A stretch of 32,513 nucleotides of DNA. It comes from Bryobacterales bacterium. GTDB lineage: Bacteria > Acidobacteriota > Terriglobia > Bryobacterales > Bryobacteraceae. Both the position numbers and the translations under genes were made by a program. The first letter of the stretch is position 1. Each line of letters opens with the position of its first letter. This document shows, one piece after another, positions 6,647-15,353 of this stretch. Where the stretch lies: assembly GCA_019261985.1 (NCBI GenBank), contig JAFAQY010000024.1, positions 1 through 32,513 on the forward strand. Reading direction: 5' to 3'. The notes under the pieces are model-generated. The model was given only the letters and a program-made list of their open reading frames with translations, had not been told where the DNA came from and did no database searches.

Positions 6647-8239
6647 ATGAAAATACTGGTCGCTGAGCCGCTTGCCGCGGCAGGTATCGAACTGCTGAAG
6701 GCGCAGCCCGGTTGGGATGTTGTGGTTTCCGATCCCAAAGGCTATGCCGAGCACCTCGCGGAATGCGATGCCCTGCTGGTTCGCAGCGCGGTGAAGGTGA
6801 ATAAAGACGTACTCGCAAAAGCGCCGCGATTGAAGGTGATTGGCCGCGCCGGGGTGGGCGTCGACAACGTGGACTTGAATGCCGCTACCGCCGCTGGTGT
6901 GTTGGTGATGAACACGCCGGGAGGCAACGCGGTTTCGGTCGCCGAGCACACGCTCGGGCTGATGCTGGCGATGGCGCGTTCCATTCCACAGGCTTCGGCA
7001 TCGACCAAAGCCGGCAAATGGGAGAAGAAGAAATTCCTCGGTAATGAGCTGCGAGGCAAAACGCTGGGCGTGATGGGATTGGGAAGCATCGGGCGCGAAG
7101 TGGTGAAGAGGGCGCGGGCATTCGAGATGAAGATCGTCGCCACCGATCCGTACGTAAACTCGATCACCGCCGCGGAACTCGGAGTCAAACTCACCAGCCG
7201 CGAAGATCTGTACGCCCAAAGCGATTACATCACCCTTCACGTCGCGCTCACCACCCAAACACAGGGAATGCTGAACGACGCCGCCTTCGAAAAGATGAAG
7301 AAAGGCGTCCGCGTAGTGAACTGCGCGCGTGGCGAATTGATCGATGGCGAGGCGCTGTGCCGCGCGATGCAATCCGGCAAGGTGGCAGGGGCAGCGCTGG
7401 ACGTGTTTCAAACCGAGCCGCCAGCCGCGGGCGAGCCTTTGCTTGCTTTCGATACGCTGGTCGCCACGCCGCATATCGGCGGATCCACGGAAGAGGCGCA
7501 GGAGATCGTCGGCGTGCGTATCGTGGAGCAATTGGTCGATTACCTCCAGCATGGAGTCGCGCTCAACGCGGTGAACGTGCCGGCAATGACGGCCGAGCAG
7601 TACCGCGCCGTGGGCCCGTATATCGAATTAGCCGAGCGCCTGGGCGTTTTCGCGGCAAATATCTCCAAGGGAAACCCGAGTTCGGTGCGGCTGGTCTATC
7701 AAGGCAAGATAGCTGAGCAAAACACAATACTGGTCCGGAACTCGGGGCTGGCGGGTGTACTAAGCCGCTCGCTGGCGCGAAAGGCGAATGTCGTGAACGC
7801 GCTCCAGTTCGCCGCCGACCGCGGCCTCGGCTACGCGGAGGTGCATGAGAAGCGCGCTTCGCATATCGATTCCGTGCGGCTGGAACTGACCACGGACGCC
7901 GGCACCACCCGCGTTGAAGGCGCCCTGGTGCTGGACGCGCCCCGCCTTCTGAGTGTCGACGGCATTCACTGCGAGGCGCCGCTTGCCGGCCACATGCTCT
8001 ACTCGCGCAATGCGGACGTGCCGGGTGTGATCGGTTACGTCGGGACCGTGCTCGGTAAGAATGGAATCAACGTCGCCAATTTTTCGCTGGGCCGTCAGGA
8101 TAGCGCTCCCAAGGACGGTGCCGTGCGCGAAGCAATCGCGATGATCGAAACCGATACGGCAGTTCCCGAGCCCGTGCTTCAGCAGCTTCTCGAGAACAAG
8201 GCCGTGAAGGTTGCGCGAGTAGTCGAGTTCAAGGCGTAG
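6647..8239 (+). CDS. serA: D-3-phosphoglycerate dehydrogenase
   Basis: A 530-residue long-form SerA, which oxidises 3-phosphoglycerate to 3-phosphohydroxypyruvate with NAD+, the first step of serine synthesis. Seen in order: substrate-binding region GRAGVGVDNVDLNAA (67-80), Rossmann motif GLGSIG (144-149), catalytic Arg228 in NCARGELID, Glu257 in DVFQTEPP, His276 in TPHIGGSTEEAQ, an intervening ASB-type domain (about 320-450) and a C-terminal ACT domain (about 455-530, RNADVPGVIGYVGTVLG) that in this family mediates serine feedback inhibition. It is co-transcribed with the upstream aminotransferase (8 bp gap) and probably with argS (9 bp gap). Length and domains match the type I enzyme. Confidence 0.96.
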   Translation: MKILVAEPLAAAGIELLKAQPGWDVVVSDPKGYAEHLAECDALLVRSAVKVNKDVLAKAPRLKVIGRAGVGVDNVDLNAATAAGVLVMNTPGGNAVSVAEHTLGLMLAMARSIPQASASTKAGKWEKKKFLGNELRGKTLGVMGLGSIGREVVKRARAFEMKIVATDPYVNSITAAELGVKLTSREDLYAQSDYITLHVALTTQTQGMLNDAAFEKMKKGVRVVNCARGELIDGEALCRAMQSGKVAGAALDVFQTEPPAAGEPLLAFDTLVATPHIGGSTEEAQEIVGVRIVEQLVDYLQHGVALNAVNVPAMTAEQYRAVGPYIELAERLGVFAANISKGNPSSVRLVYQGKIAEQNTILVRNSGLAGVLSRSLARKANVVNALQFAADRGLGYAEVHEKRASHIDSVRLELTTDAGTTRVEGALVLDAPRLLSVDGIHCEAPLAGHMLYSRNADVPGVIGYVGTVLGKNGINVANFSLGRQDSAPKDGAVREAIAMIETDTAVPEPVLQQLLENKAVKVARVVEFKA

Positions 8240-8248
8240 TCCGCCGCT

Positions 8249-10189
8249 ATGTTCCATATTCTGGAAAAGCGAGTCGCCGGTGCATTCGCCGCGCGTATCG
8301 CCGCCCTTTACGGCATCGAAAAACCCGTGCAAACGGAGCAGCCGAAGGAGTCTTCCTTCGGCGAGCTTGCGGTCCCAACCGCATTCCAGCTCGCGCGCGA
8401 ATTGAAGAAGGCTCCGCGAGCGATAGCGCAAGAAGCGATGGCGGGGATGGGACAGATTCCCGGAATTTCCGCGATCGAAATCGCGGGCAATGGCTACCTG
8501 AACGTGCGCTTCGATCGTGGCGAATACGGGGCGGCGCTGCTCTCCGGCGCCGCCGAGCGGTCCCAGGCGCAGCCCGGCAAGATCATCGTCGAGCACACCA
8601 ACATCAACCCGAACAAAGCCGCTCACATTGGGCATCTCCGCAACGCGATCCTTGGCGATACGTTCGTCCGCATGCTGCGCGCGGCCGGCCGCAACGTCGA
8701 AGTGCAGAACTATATCGACAACACCGGCGTCCAGGTTGCCGATGTTGTGGCCGGTTTTCTTCATCCGGATGTTTTTCCTCTCGATTCGTTCCGGCGGGAG
8801 CGTTTCGATTATCTGTGCTGGGACCTTTACGCCGCCGTTTCGAGCTACTACGAAGAACATCCGGAGGCGCTTGAGTGGCGCAAGCAGGTGCTGCACGACA
8901 TCGAAAGCGGCGGGAATGCCGCCGCGGAAAAGGCGCACGAGGTTGCGGACAAAATCGTTCACGCGCACCTCGGAACGATGTGGCGGCTCGATATCGCGTA
9001 TGACGTTCTGCCTCGGGAGAGCGAAATTCTGCATCTGAAGTTCTGGGCAACCGCGTTTGAGCTGCTCAAGGAGCGCAAAGGAATTTATTTCGAGACCGAA
9101 GGCAAGAACAAAGGTTGCTGGGTAATGCCTGGTTCGGCATTCCGCTCGGGATCCGCTGAGGGCGGGGAAGAAGACAGTAAGGTCATTGTGCGCTCGAATG
9201 GTACCGTTACGTATGTTGGCAAGGACATCGCTTACCAGCTTTGGAAATTCGGGCTGTTGGGAAAAGATTTCTATTACGGGCCTTGGCACACCTATCCGAA
9301 CGGGCACGTCGTGTGGGCATCCACCGATGAACCGCAATCCGGCACGCCGTCTTTCGGCCAAGGCAGCAGCGTGTATAACGTCATCGACTCGCGCCAGTCG
9401 TATTTGCAGGATGTCGTTGTTGCAGGTCTCCGGGCGCTCGGATTCGAGAAACAGGCGGAAGCGAGCATACACTTCTCGTATGAGATGGTCGCGCTATCGC
9501 CGCGCACCTGCGTCGAGCTAGGCTTAGAGCTCTCGGAAGAGGACAAGAAGCGGGCGTACGTTGAAGTCTCCGGGCGAAAGGGCTTAGGGGTAAAAGCGGA
9601 CGATCTTATAGACAAGTTGATCGAGAAGGCATTCGATGAAGTAAATTCACGACACGCCGAGGAATCGGCAGATAAAAACCGCGGGGCCGCGACCGCCATC
9701 GCTGTCGGTGCGTTGCGCTATTTCATGCTGAAGTACACGCGGAATTCGGTGATTGCCTTCGATTTCGGAGAGGCCCTGAGCTTCGAGGGTGAGACCGGCC
9801 CGTACGTGCAATACGCGGCCGTCCGCGCGCGCAATATTCTTCGGAAACTCGAAGAACGCGGCGAGAGCTTGCCCGATTTTTGTGCCGAACTGAATTCCGA
9901 AGCCATGGCCCGGCAGCTCAAATCCGAGGAGTGCTGGCAGCTGCTGCTGGCGGCTTCAAAGGCGGGCTCGGCGATCGAGCGTGCCGTCGCCAGCGGCGAG
10001 CCATCGCATGTCGCGCGCTACGTCTTCCAGCTAGCGCAAGCGTTCAGCAACTTCTATCACGGGTACCCCGTGTTGACGGAGTCGAACCGGGAGAAGAAGG
10101 TTTTTTTATTGTGGATGACCGACTACTTCCGCGGGCAGCTCGAACGCACGCTGGAGGTGTTGGGGATTGAAGTGCCGGAGTATATGTGA
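8249..10189 (+). CDS. argS: Arginyl-tRNA synthetase
   Basis: A 646-residue class Ia synthetase that charges tRNA-Arg. Seen: N-terminal additional domain (about 1-110) with SSFGELAVPTAFQLA, the ATP-binding HIGH signature in NPNKAAHIGHLRNAILGD (HIGH at 126-129), QNYIDNTGVQVADVV, and a KMSKS-type loop degenerated to VSGRKG as is common in ArgS. The C-terminal DALR anticodon-binding domain contains ETGPYVQYAAVRARNI and ends with the typical short hydrophobic tail (LEVLGIEVPEYM). It is somewhat longer than many ArgS proteins (550-590), mainly from an insertion around residues 170-300. It starts 9 bp after serA, and hicA follows 9 bp after its stop. Confidence 0.95.
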   Translation: MFHILEKRVAGAFAARIAALYGIEKPVQTEQPKESSFGELAVPTAFQLARELKKAPRAIAQEAMAGMGQIPGISAIEIAGNGYLNVRFDRGEYGAALLSGAAERSQAQPGKIIVEHTNINPNKAAHIGHLRNAILGDTFVRMLRAAGRNVEVQNYIDNTGVQVADVVAGFLHPDVFPLDSFRRERFDYLCWDLYAAVSSYYEEHPEALEWRKQVLHDIESGGNAAAEKAHEVADKIVHAHLGTMWRLDIAYDVLPRESEILHLKFWATAFELLKERKGIYFETEGKNKGCWVMPGSAFRSGSAEGGEEDSKVIVRSNGTVTYVGKDIAYQLWKFGLLGKDFYYGPWHTYPNGHVVWASTDEPQSGTPSFGQGSSVYNVIDSRQSYLQDVVVAGLRALGFEKQAEASIHFSYEMVALSPRTCVELGLELSEEDKKRAYVEVSGRKGLGVKADDLIDKLIEKAFDEVNSRHAEESADKNRGAATAIAVGALRYFMLKYTRNSVIAFDFGEALSFEGETGPYVQYAAVRARNILRKLEERGESLPDFCAELNSEAMARQLKSEECWQLLLAASKAGSAIERAVASGEPSHVARYVFQLAQAFSNFYHGYPVLTESNREKKVFLLWMTDYFRGQLERTLEVLGIEVPEYM

Positions 10190-10198
10190 TCAATCGCG

Positions 10199-10393
10199 AT
10201 GCCCACCAAAGTTCGCGATGCGATTAAGATGGTTGAAAAGGACGGTTGGAAACAGGTGCGGCAAACTGGCAGTCATCGGCAGTTTCACCACCCCTATAAG
10301 TCGGGAACAGTCACGATTGCGGGGCACCCCTCAACCGATCTACCGCCAGGAACGCTAAAAAATATCCTCCGGCAGGCCGGGATTGAAAAATGA
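10199..10393 (+). CDS. hicA: HicA family toxin (mRNA interferase)
   Basis: A 64-residue protein of the usual HicA size. It has the one-domain dsRBD-like pattern with KMVEKDGWKQVRQTGSHRQF, in which the His after Gly-Ser is the catalytic residue, followed by TVTIAGHPSTDLPPGTLKNI, the region normally ending in a helix (LKNILRQAGI). HicA cleaves mRNA and tmRNA at the ribosome-free state and is held by HicB. ATG at 10199; the 9 bp gap to argS means it could be read through from the argS message. Its TGA overlaps the ATG of hicB (ATGA). Unlike the other module in this window, the toxin gene comes first and is intact. Confidence 0.93.
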   Translation: MPTKVRDAIKMVEKDGWKQVRQTGSHRQFHHPYKSGTVTIAGHPSTDLPPGTLKNILRQAGIEK

Positions 10394-10599
10394 AATATGC
10401 AGTAATTTTCGAGCAAGGTCCCACTAGTGTTGGCGCTACAGTACCAGACCTACCTGGTTGCGTTGCCGTAGCGCCAAGTCTTGAAGAAGCGCGGTCTCTC
10501 ATTGCAGAAGCCATCGAGTTCCACATTGAGGGAATGCGGATGCACGGAGAACGAGTGCCGGAGCCTACAACGCTCGCAGAACTGATCGAGGTTGGCTGA
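10390..10599 (+). CDS. hicB: HicB family antitoxin
   Basis: A 69-residue HicB with the characteristic YAVIFEQGPTSVGATVPDLP opening, GCVAVAPSLEEARSLIAEAI and a helix (FHIEGMRMHGERVPEP) typical of the family. It binds and blocks HicA. There is no added ribbon-helix-helix or HTH domain, so repression, if any, depends on this small fold. It overlaps hicA by 4 bp, which couples translation and favours equal synthesis. It differs clearly from the HicB at 5121 in sequence and gene order, so the two modules are separate acquisitions, not a local duplication. Confidence 0.93.
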   Translation: MKYAVIFEQGPTSVGATVPDLPGCVAVAPSLEEARSLIAEAIEFHIEGMRMHGERVPEPTTLAELIEVG

Positions 10600-10608
10600 C
10601 TGTCTTGT

Positions 10609-10614
10609 TATACT
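10609..10614 (+). promoter_or_regulatory. Possible -10 box of the tRNA-Tyr/tRNA-Thr unit
   Basis: TATACT lies 16 bp upstream of the mature 5' end of tRNA-Tyr, leaving room for a short RNase P leader. No good -35 hexamer is visible 16-18 bp upstream, inside the end of hicB, so the call is weak. The alternative is readthrough from argS-hicAB. Confidence 0.35.
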
Positions 10615-10630
10615 GGGCTGTTGGGCCTAC

Positions 10631-10719
10631 GGACAGGTGGGTGAGTGGTTAAAGCCAACAGACTGTAAATCTGTCACTCCTTGCGAGTTACGAAGGTTCG
10701 AATCCTTCCCTGTCCACCA
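10631..10719 (+). tRNA. tRNA-Tyr (GTA)
   Basis: Class II tRNA of 89 nt including an encoded CCA. The acceptor stem GGACAGG/CCTGTCC (10631-10637 with 10709-10715) is perfect; the anticodon stem ACAGA/TCTGT holds the loop CTGTAAA with anticodon GTA at 10665-10667. A long variable arm follows (about 10675-10691), as expected for bacterial tRNA-Tyr, and the T arm is GAAGG/CCTTC around TTCGAAT. Discriminator A and CCA are at 10716-10719. Confidence 0.97.
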
Positions 10720-10733
10720 TTGCTTTTCAGCAA

Positions 10734-10809
<76 letters not shown>

Positions 10810-10851
10810 TCCTTTCCTGGATTTTCCGCTTCGAAACGCCGGCGTCCGAAG

Positions 10852-11658
10852 CTACTTCTTCTTCACATTCGGCTTGGTTGCCGGGCCGTTCGGAACGGCG
10901 AACACGCTATCGGTGAGGTCGCGGTTGATGGAGACCGATTCGGAGAAGATCTGGTAGATTCTTTCGCCGTTGCGCTCGCGGGTGATCTGGTGCGGCCACT
11001 GGATTCCCGAGGTTTCCTGATAACGGGCGAAGCGGGTCACTTCTTCATTGCGGTCCTTCGTTTGCGGGTCTCGCCAGTAGAACACCTGGCGCACCGGCAG
11101 CTTAGTGGTTTGGTGGAAGTAGACCGTCACTTCACGGTTCTGTGAATCTACAATGTTCACGATCTCCACCGGCTGATTTTCCACTACGTCGAACCCCTTA
11201 TAGTCGAAGCTCAACCCTGGCTCGCGCAGCCGGATACGCAGAATATAGAAGATATTGCGGAACGTAGTGTCGCGATAGCGGTCCAGGCGGTCCTTGGCGA
11301 CCTCTCGAGCGCCGCGGAACGTGACTTCCCATCCGCCATCTTCGCGGAAGAGCACGTAACCGGAGTCTTCATTCTTTCCAAACGCTTGGCGCTCACGGAC
11401 GCCCAACTCTTCCCCCGTCTTTCCATCGGCGACGGTGAGGTAACGCGTGTAAATGGTCGCGATAGAAAGGCCGGACAGGTTTTCGCGATAGAAGGAATAT
11501 GCGCGGCCGGATTCGATGCGATCCTCCATGTTCAGGAACTTGTCGCCGCCGAGCGCGGTCACGGCATCGTCGATGATTTTTTTCGCTTTGGCGCTGGAGT
11601 CACCCTGCGCGATTGCGAGCGCGGGCAGTAATACCAAAAAAAGACCGCACAACTTCAT
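10852..11658 (-). CDS. Secreted lipoprotein-sorting-like protein of unknown function
   Basis: A 268-residue protein with a clear signal peptide (MKLCGLFLVLLPALAIAQG, cleavage near residue 18), exported to the periplasm. The mature N-terminus (AKAKKIIDDAVTALGGDKFL) matches the opening helix of LolA/outer-membrane lipoprotein-sorting-like beta-sheet domains common in Acidobacteriota, and the end is a lysine-rich tail. The specific function is unknown. Its ATG overlaps the stop of the upstream M16 gene (ATGA), and it is the last gene of that operon. The last domain of the upstream M16 protein begins with the same kind of segment (ERAAQAIGGADKL), so the two are likely related modules. Confidence 0.72.
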   Translation of the reverse strand: MKLCGLFLVLLPALAIAQGDSSAKAKKIIDDAVTALGGDKFLNMEDRIESGRAYSFYRENLSGLSIATIYTRYLTVADGKTGEELGVRERQAFGKNEDSGYVLFREDGGWEVTFRGAREVAKDRLDRYRDTTFRNIFYILRIRLREPGLSFDYKGFDVVENQPVEIVNIVDSQNREVTVYFHQTTKLPVRQVFYWRDPQTKDRNEEVTRFARYQETSGIQWPHQITRERNGERIYQIFSESVSINRDLTDSVFAVPNGPATKPNVKKK

Positions 11659-13757
11659 GGCTTCTTACTTAAATCGTCAGCTTTAAGACCGGTGTTGAAC
11701 TGGTATCCGGAAACAGTCGCTTCGCCGAGCTTCCGGCCATCCTGTTGAATGGTTAATTTGAACGGCATCTTGATTCCGCCGCCCGCGTCGCGCCAATCGG
11801 CGAAGCTTTCGACGACGTCGGATGGGCCTTGTCTGTACCTCACACTATTTGGAAGGCCGGTCGCGGCGTCGATTTCGAGCGTGGCGACCTGGCCACCCGG
11901 TTCTGAAATCTGCACCACGGTCTCCGACACCGCATTCGCGTCGTCGGACAGGATGAGCCGTTCCCACTGCCGCGACAATTCACCCTGCGCTTGTTTCAAG
12001 AAATCGCCGGTCATGTTTTGAACGCCTTGAGGAGTGGCGGTCCAGCCGGTTTGTCCATCGGTGAATGCGACGATCTTCCCGATTGGTGGAATTTCCTGCT
12101 CCTGGCGAAAGATGTTCGGCGGGATATAGCGAGTGGTTTGCTTAATTTTCATGCCCGGATCGAGTGCGAGTTCCAGTGTCTGGGTGGAATCCTTAATAGC
12201 CGCAAGTTTGTCCGCGCCCCCGATCGCTTGAGCTGCCCGTTCGAGCAAAGCTTTCCCTCGCGCTTTGCTTCCGGCGCTGCTAGGCGCGCTTTCCTGTTTC
12301 GGCTCGGGGATGGTGAGGTCGATCGTGTTGACCTTGCCGAGCGTGGATAGCGCCTTGCCGAAGTCCTTTGGATTACCTACGGCAACGATGGCGAGGTTCT
12401 CGGGAATAAAATGCTTCTTCGCCACCCGCAAAACGTCCGCGCGAGTGACCGCGGCGATCGCTTTTTGATATTGCAGAAGGAAATCGCGAGGGTAGCCGAA
12501 ATATTCGTAGCGCATCAAGCGGTCGAGGGTTTTCGCGGGACTGTCGAAATTGAAAACGAACGCGTTCAGTACTCCATCCTTCGCCTCTTTCAATTCCTGC
12601 TCGGTAACCTCGGTCGTGCGGATCTTTTCCAATTCCTTTTGCACAGCCTGTACGGTGTCGACTGTGCTCATCGATTTTGTGCTGCCCACGATGCGGAAGG
12701 TTCCGGGGTGGTTGTAGTTCGCCGACCATACCGCGGCGACGCTGTACGCATAGCCGAGCCGCGTTCGAATCTCGCTAACTAAGCGGCTGCTGAAGCCTTG
12801 GCCCAGAATATGAGAGGCGACTTCCAGAGCGGCGTAATCGGGATCGCGAAGCGTTCCGCCCAGCTCGCCGATAGAAAAGAAGGTCTGGGTGACATCGTCT
12901 TTCTCGGCAAAGTACAACCCGGGCGCCGGCTTCGCCGTGACCTGCGGGAACGCGGACACGGCCGCTTGTTCCACCGTCCAATCGGCGAACAGCTTATCGA
13001 GTTTTTCTTTCATCTCGGCCGTTTTGAAATCGCCGTAGACGGCGAGAATGATGTTCTTGGGGAAGTAATAGCGTCGATAAAACGCGATTAGATCGTCACG
13101 CTTAATATGCGCGAGATCGGAGTATTCCATTTGCCAGCCGTAAGGAGTGTCGCGGCCATACAGGATCGCGGCCAGTTCGCGGTCCGGAATCGACCCGGCA
13201 TTGTCGTTGCGGCGGGCGATGGAACTGCGGAGCTGCTGCAGCGTAAGATCGATTTTGTCCTGGCGAAATTCAGGACTCGTGAGCACGTCCTTGAAAATCG
13301 ACAGTACCGTATCCGAGGACTCCTTCAGCGAGCTGAAACTCATGCTTGCGCTGGTTTCATCCATGCCGGATTCCACCGACGCCGCGACATTTTCGAGCTC
13401 TTCGTCGAGTTGATCGCCGGTCTTCGATTTGGTGCCGCCGGACCGCATGACATCGGCCATTACTTCGGAAAGGCCCTTTTTATCGGCGGGATCGAATAGA
13501 TTTCCGGTGTGGATGGTCGCAAGCCCGCTGATGAGCGGCAGCTCGTGATCTTCCAACAGGAACACGCGCATGCCGTTTGAAAGCACCGCTTCCGTAGGTT
13601 CGGGGATTTTCACCTGCGGCAGCGGCGGATACTTCACTTCCTTGTAGGAGGGGATTCGTGGCTGCGAAGCGGGGGCGCCGGGCTGAGGAGCGGTGGAGGC
13701 CTGCTGGGCAAATGCGCACGCCACGGCCAAAGACAGGATCGCGATCCGTTGTTTCAT
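11655..13757 (-). CDS. M16 family peptidase-like subunit without zinc motif, fused to lipoprotein-sorting-like module
   Basis: A 700-residue exported protein (signal peptide MKQRIAILSLAVACAFAQQ) with two M16-type halves (about 45-490) and a C-terminal module (about 503-700). Where active M16 enzymes have HxxEH, it reads GLSEVMADVMRSGG: both His and the Glu are replaced (E98, A101, D102), so it should not bind zinc. The second half keeps the shape of the non-catalytic partner, with the Arg-containing SRLVSEIRTRLGYAY. M16B peptidases work as catalytic/non-catalytic pairs, and the catalytic partner is the gene just upstream. The ATG at 13757 overlaps that gene's stop (ATGA); the frame extends further upstream to 13916, but that is an extension inside the neighbour. 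Confidence 0.88.
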   Translation of the reverse strand: MKQRIAILSLAVACAFAQQASTAPQPGAPASQPRIPSYKEVKYPPLPQVKIPEPTEAVLSNGMRVFLLEDHELPLISGLATIHTGNLFDPADKKGLSEVMADVMRSGGTKSKTGDQLDEELENVAASVESGMDETSASMSFSSLKESSDTVLSIFKDVLTSPEFRQDKIDLTLQQLRSSIARRNDNAGSIPDRELAAILYGRDTPYGWQMEYSDLAHIKRDDLIAFYRRYYFPKNIILAVYGDFKTAEMKEKLDKLFADWTVEQAAVSAFPQVTAKPAPGLYFAEKDDVTQTFFSIGELGGTLRDPDYAALEVASHILGQGFSSRLVSEIRTRLGYAYSVAAVWSANYNHPGTFRIVGSTKSMSTVDTVQAVQKELEKIRTTEVTEQELKEAKDGVLNAFVFNFDSPAKTLDRLMRYEYFGYPRDFLLQYQKAIAAVTRADVLRVAKKHFIPENLAIVAVGNPKDFGKALSTLGKVNTIDLTIPEPKQESAPSSAGSKARGKALLERAAQAIGGADKLAAIKDSTQTLELALDPGMKIKQTTRYIPPNIFRQEQEIPPIGKIVAFTDGQTGWTATPQGVQNMTGDFLKQAQGELSRQWERLILSDDANAVSETVVQISEPGGQVATLEIDAATGLPNSVRYRQGPSDVVESFADWRDAGGGIKMPFKLTIQQDGRKLGEATVSGYQFNTGLKADDLSKKP

Positions 13758-15265
13758 TTCGCCTCTCCTCTGGTTTCCACTTTCGCATCCCGCGCGGGCG
13801 TGTAGGTGTACGCAACCGTTCTGGAGTCCTCCACAAGATATGTCTTTGCCACGCGCATCACGTCCTCGGCGGTGACTTTGTTGTAATCGTCGAGTTCGGT
13901 GAATATTCTCCGCCAATCCCCGAAATTCGCGTCATAAAAGGCCAACTCGCGCGCCAGGCCGGAGTTGTTGTCGAGCTTGCGGATCAGCGCCGCGCGCAGC
14001 TTGGTTTTCACGCGCTGGAGCGAAGCCTCATCCACCTTCTCCGTTTTGATGCGGGCTACAATCTGATCCACGGCTTTTTCGTTTTCCTCAACCGTGTGGC
14101 CGGATGACGGCACAACAAAAAAGAAGAACAGCGACGGATATTTGCCGCCGGGAAAGTTCGCGCCGCTTTCGGCTCCTAGCGCGATCTGCTTGTCGCGCAC
14201 CATGTCCTTGTAAATGATTCCCGTCCGGCCATCGGAAAGAATATCGCTCAGCACGTCGAGCGGAGCATCGTCCGGTGAGTACTGATTGGGGCGCTTGTAA
14301 CCGACAACCAGAAACGGCTGCGCGGCCGATGCGACCGCGACGCGCTTCTGGCCTTCCTGCGGCGGCTCGATGGTGCGGACGCGCGGCGGAGGCGGACCCT
14401 TCGGCAAGCGCGCGAAATATTTATCGGCGAGACGATGGGCTTCCGCTGGATTCACGTCCCCGGCAATTGCAATCGTCAGGTTGCCGGGCGTGTAATAGCG
14501 CTTGTAGAAAGCCTCGGCATCGGTGCGCCGCAGTTGTTCGATGTCGCTGGACCAGCCGATGGGCGACGTTTTATATGGATGGGCCGTAAATGCAGTTGCC
14601 AGAAGCTGCTCCACGAGTTTGCCTAGTGGACTCGATTCGGTGCTCATCCGGCGTTCTTCGCGCACGACGTCGCGCTCTTTGTAGAACTCGCGTAGTACGG
14701 GGTGCAGGAAGCGCGAGGATTCGAGCAGAAACCACAGCTCGATTCGATTGGATGGGAAGCTATAGAAAAATTGCGTTTGATCCTCGGCGGTGCTGGCGTT
14801 CATGCCGACGCCGCCGTTGGATTCAACGATGCGGTCAAACTCGTTCGGCTCCACGAAGCTGTTGGCTTTATCGATTGCTCCGGCAAGATCGGCGCGCAAA
14901 GCCTCGATTTTCTTGGGATCGGAACGGAAGCCTTTGTTGAGCTCTTCTTCAAGGCGATCGTAGACCTGCTCGACGCTATCCAGCGCCTTCTTTTCTTCAG
15001 GCCAGTTCTTTGTGCCGATGCTTTCCGTGCCCTTGAACGCCATGTGTTCAAACATGTGCGCGAGACCGGTGCGGCCGCTGGGATCGTCGACTGAGCCGAC
15101 GTTTACGTATGTGTGAAAGGATACCACCGGCGCCTCATGGCGCTCGATCACGAGCATAGTTAACCCGTTCGGTAGGGTGAATTTCGTGACTTTTTTTTCG
15201 AAATCTTGGAGGGATTGGGCTGCAAGCAGGCCCGGGATAAGGAGCAGTAAAAATCGGGCTCTCAT
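13754..15265 (-). CDS. M16 family zinc metallopeptidase, catalytic subunit
   Basis: A 503-residue exported peptidase with a signal peptide (MRARFLLLLIPGLLAAQS). The inverted zinc motif HxxEH is intact as HMFEH (residues 70-74) in GLAHMFEHMAFKGTES; ERDVVREERR follows at about 198-207, as usual in the family. The second half has the R/Y pocket-type region. M16 peptidases (pitrilysin/processing-peptidase type) degrade or trim short unfolded peptides, here in the periplasm. It is the first gene of a three-gene operon ending at 10852, with ATGA overlaps at both junctions, so the two M16 subunits probably form a heterodimer made at 1:1. The ATG is at 15265; a possible -10 box lies at 15347-15352. 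Confidence 0.93.
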   Translation of the reverse strand: MRARFLLLLIPGLLAAQSLQDFEKKVTKFTLPNGLTMLVIERHEAPVVSFHTYVNVGSVDDPSGRTGLAHMFEHMAFKGTESIGTKNWPEEKKALDSVEQVYDRLEEELNKGFRSDPKKIEALRADLAGAIDKANSFVEPNEFDRIVESNGGVGMNASTAEDQTQFFYSFPSNRIELWFLLESSRFLHPVLREFYKERDVVREERRMSTESSPLGKLVEQLLATAFTAHPYKTSPIGWSSDIEQLRRTDAEAFYKRYYTPGNLTIAIAGDVNPAEAHRLADKYFARLPKGPPPPRVRTIEPPQEGQKRVAVASAAQPFLVVGYKRPNQYSPDDAPLDVLSDILSDGRTGIIYKDMVRDKQIALGAESGANFPGGKYPSLFFFFVVPSSGHTVEENEKAVDQIVARIKTEKVDEASLQRVKTKLRAALIRKLDNNSGLARELAFYDANFGDWRRIFTELDDYNKVTAEDVMRVAKTYLVEDSRTVAYTYTPARDAKVETRGEAK

Positions 15266-15346
15266 TTCTTCTAGGGTATCAGGGGCCTTCTGAGGCCGCC
15301 CTTCAGTGCCGCACGCTAGAACAAACGCGAAACGGGGAAATTTAAA

Positions 15347-15352
15347 ACTATA
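15347..15352 (-). promoter_or_regulatory. Possible -10 box of the M16 operon
   Basis: On the minus strand this reads TATAGT, about 82 bp upstream of the M16 ATG. No good -35 is seen; the region where it should lie is occupied by the inverted repeat at 15354-15401. Weak call. Confidence 0.3.
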
Positions 15353-15353
15353 T

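Noticed and set aside
7760-9472. Minus-strand open frame of 570 codons
   Set aside because: It is the antisense shadow of serA and argS, whose protein homology is unmistakable.
10601-10630. GTTATACT near the tRNA genes as a second HicB operator
   Set aside because: It matches one arm of the palindrome at 5089-5114 but has no inverted partner within 30 bp; a simple -10 box explains it.
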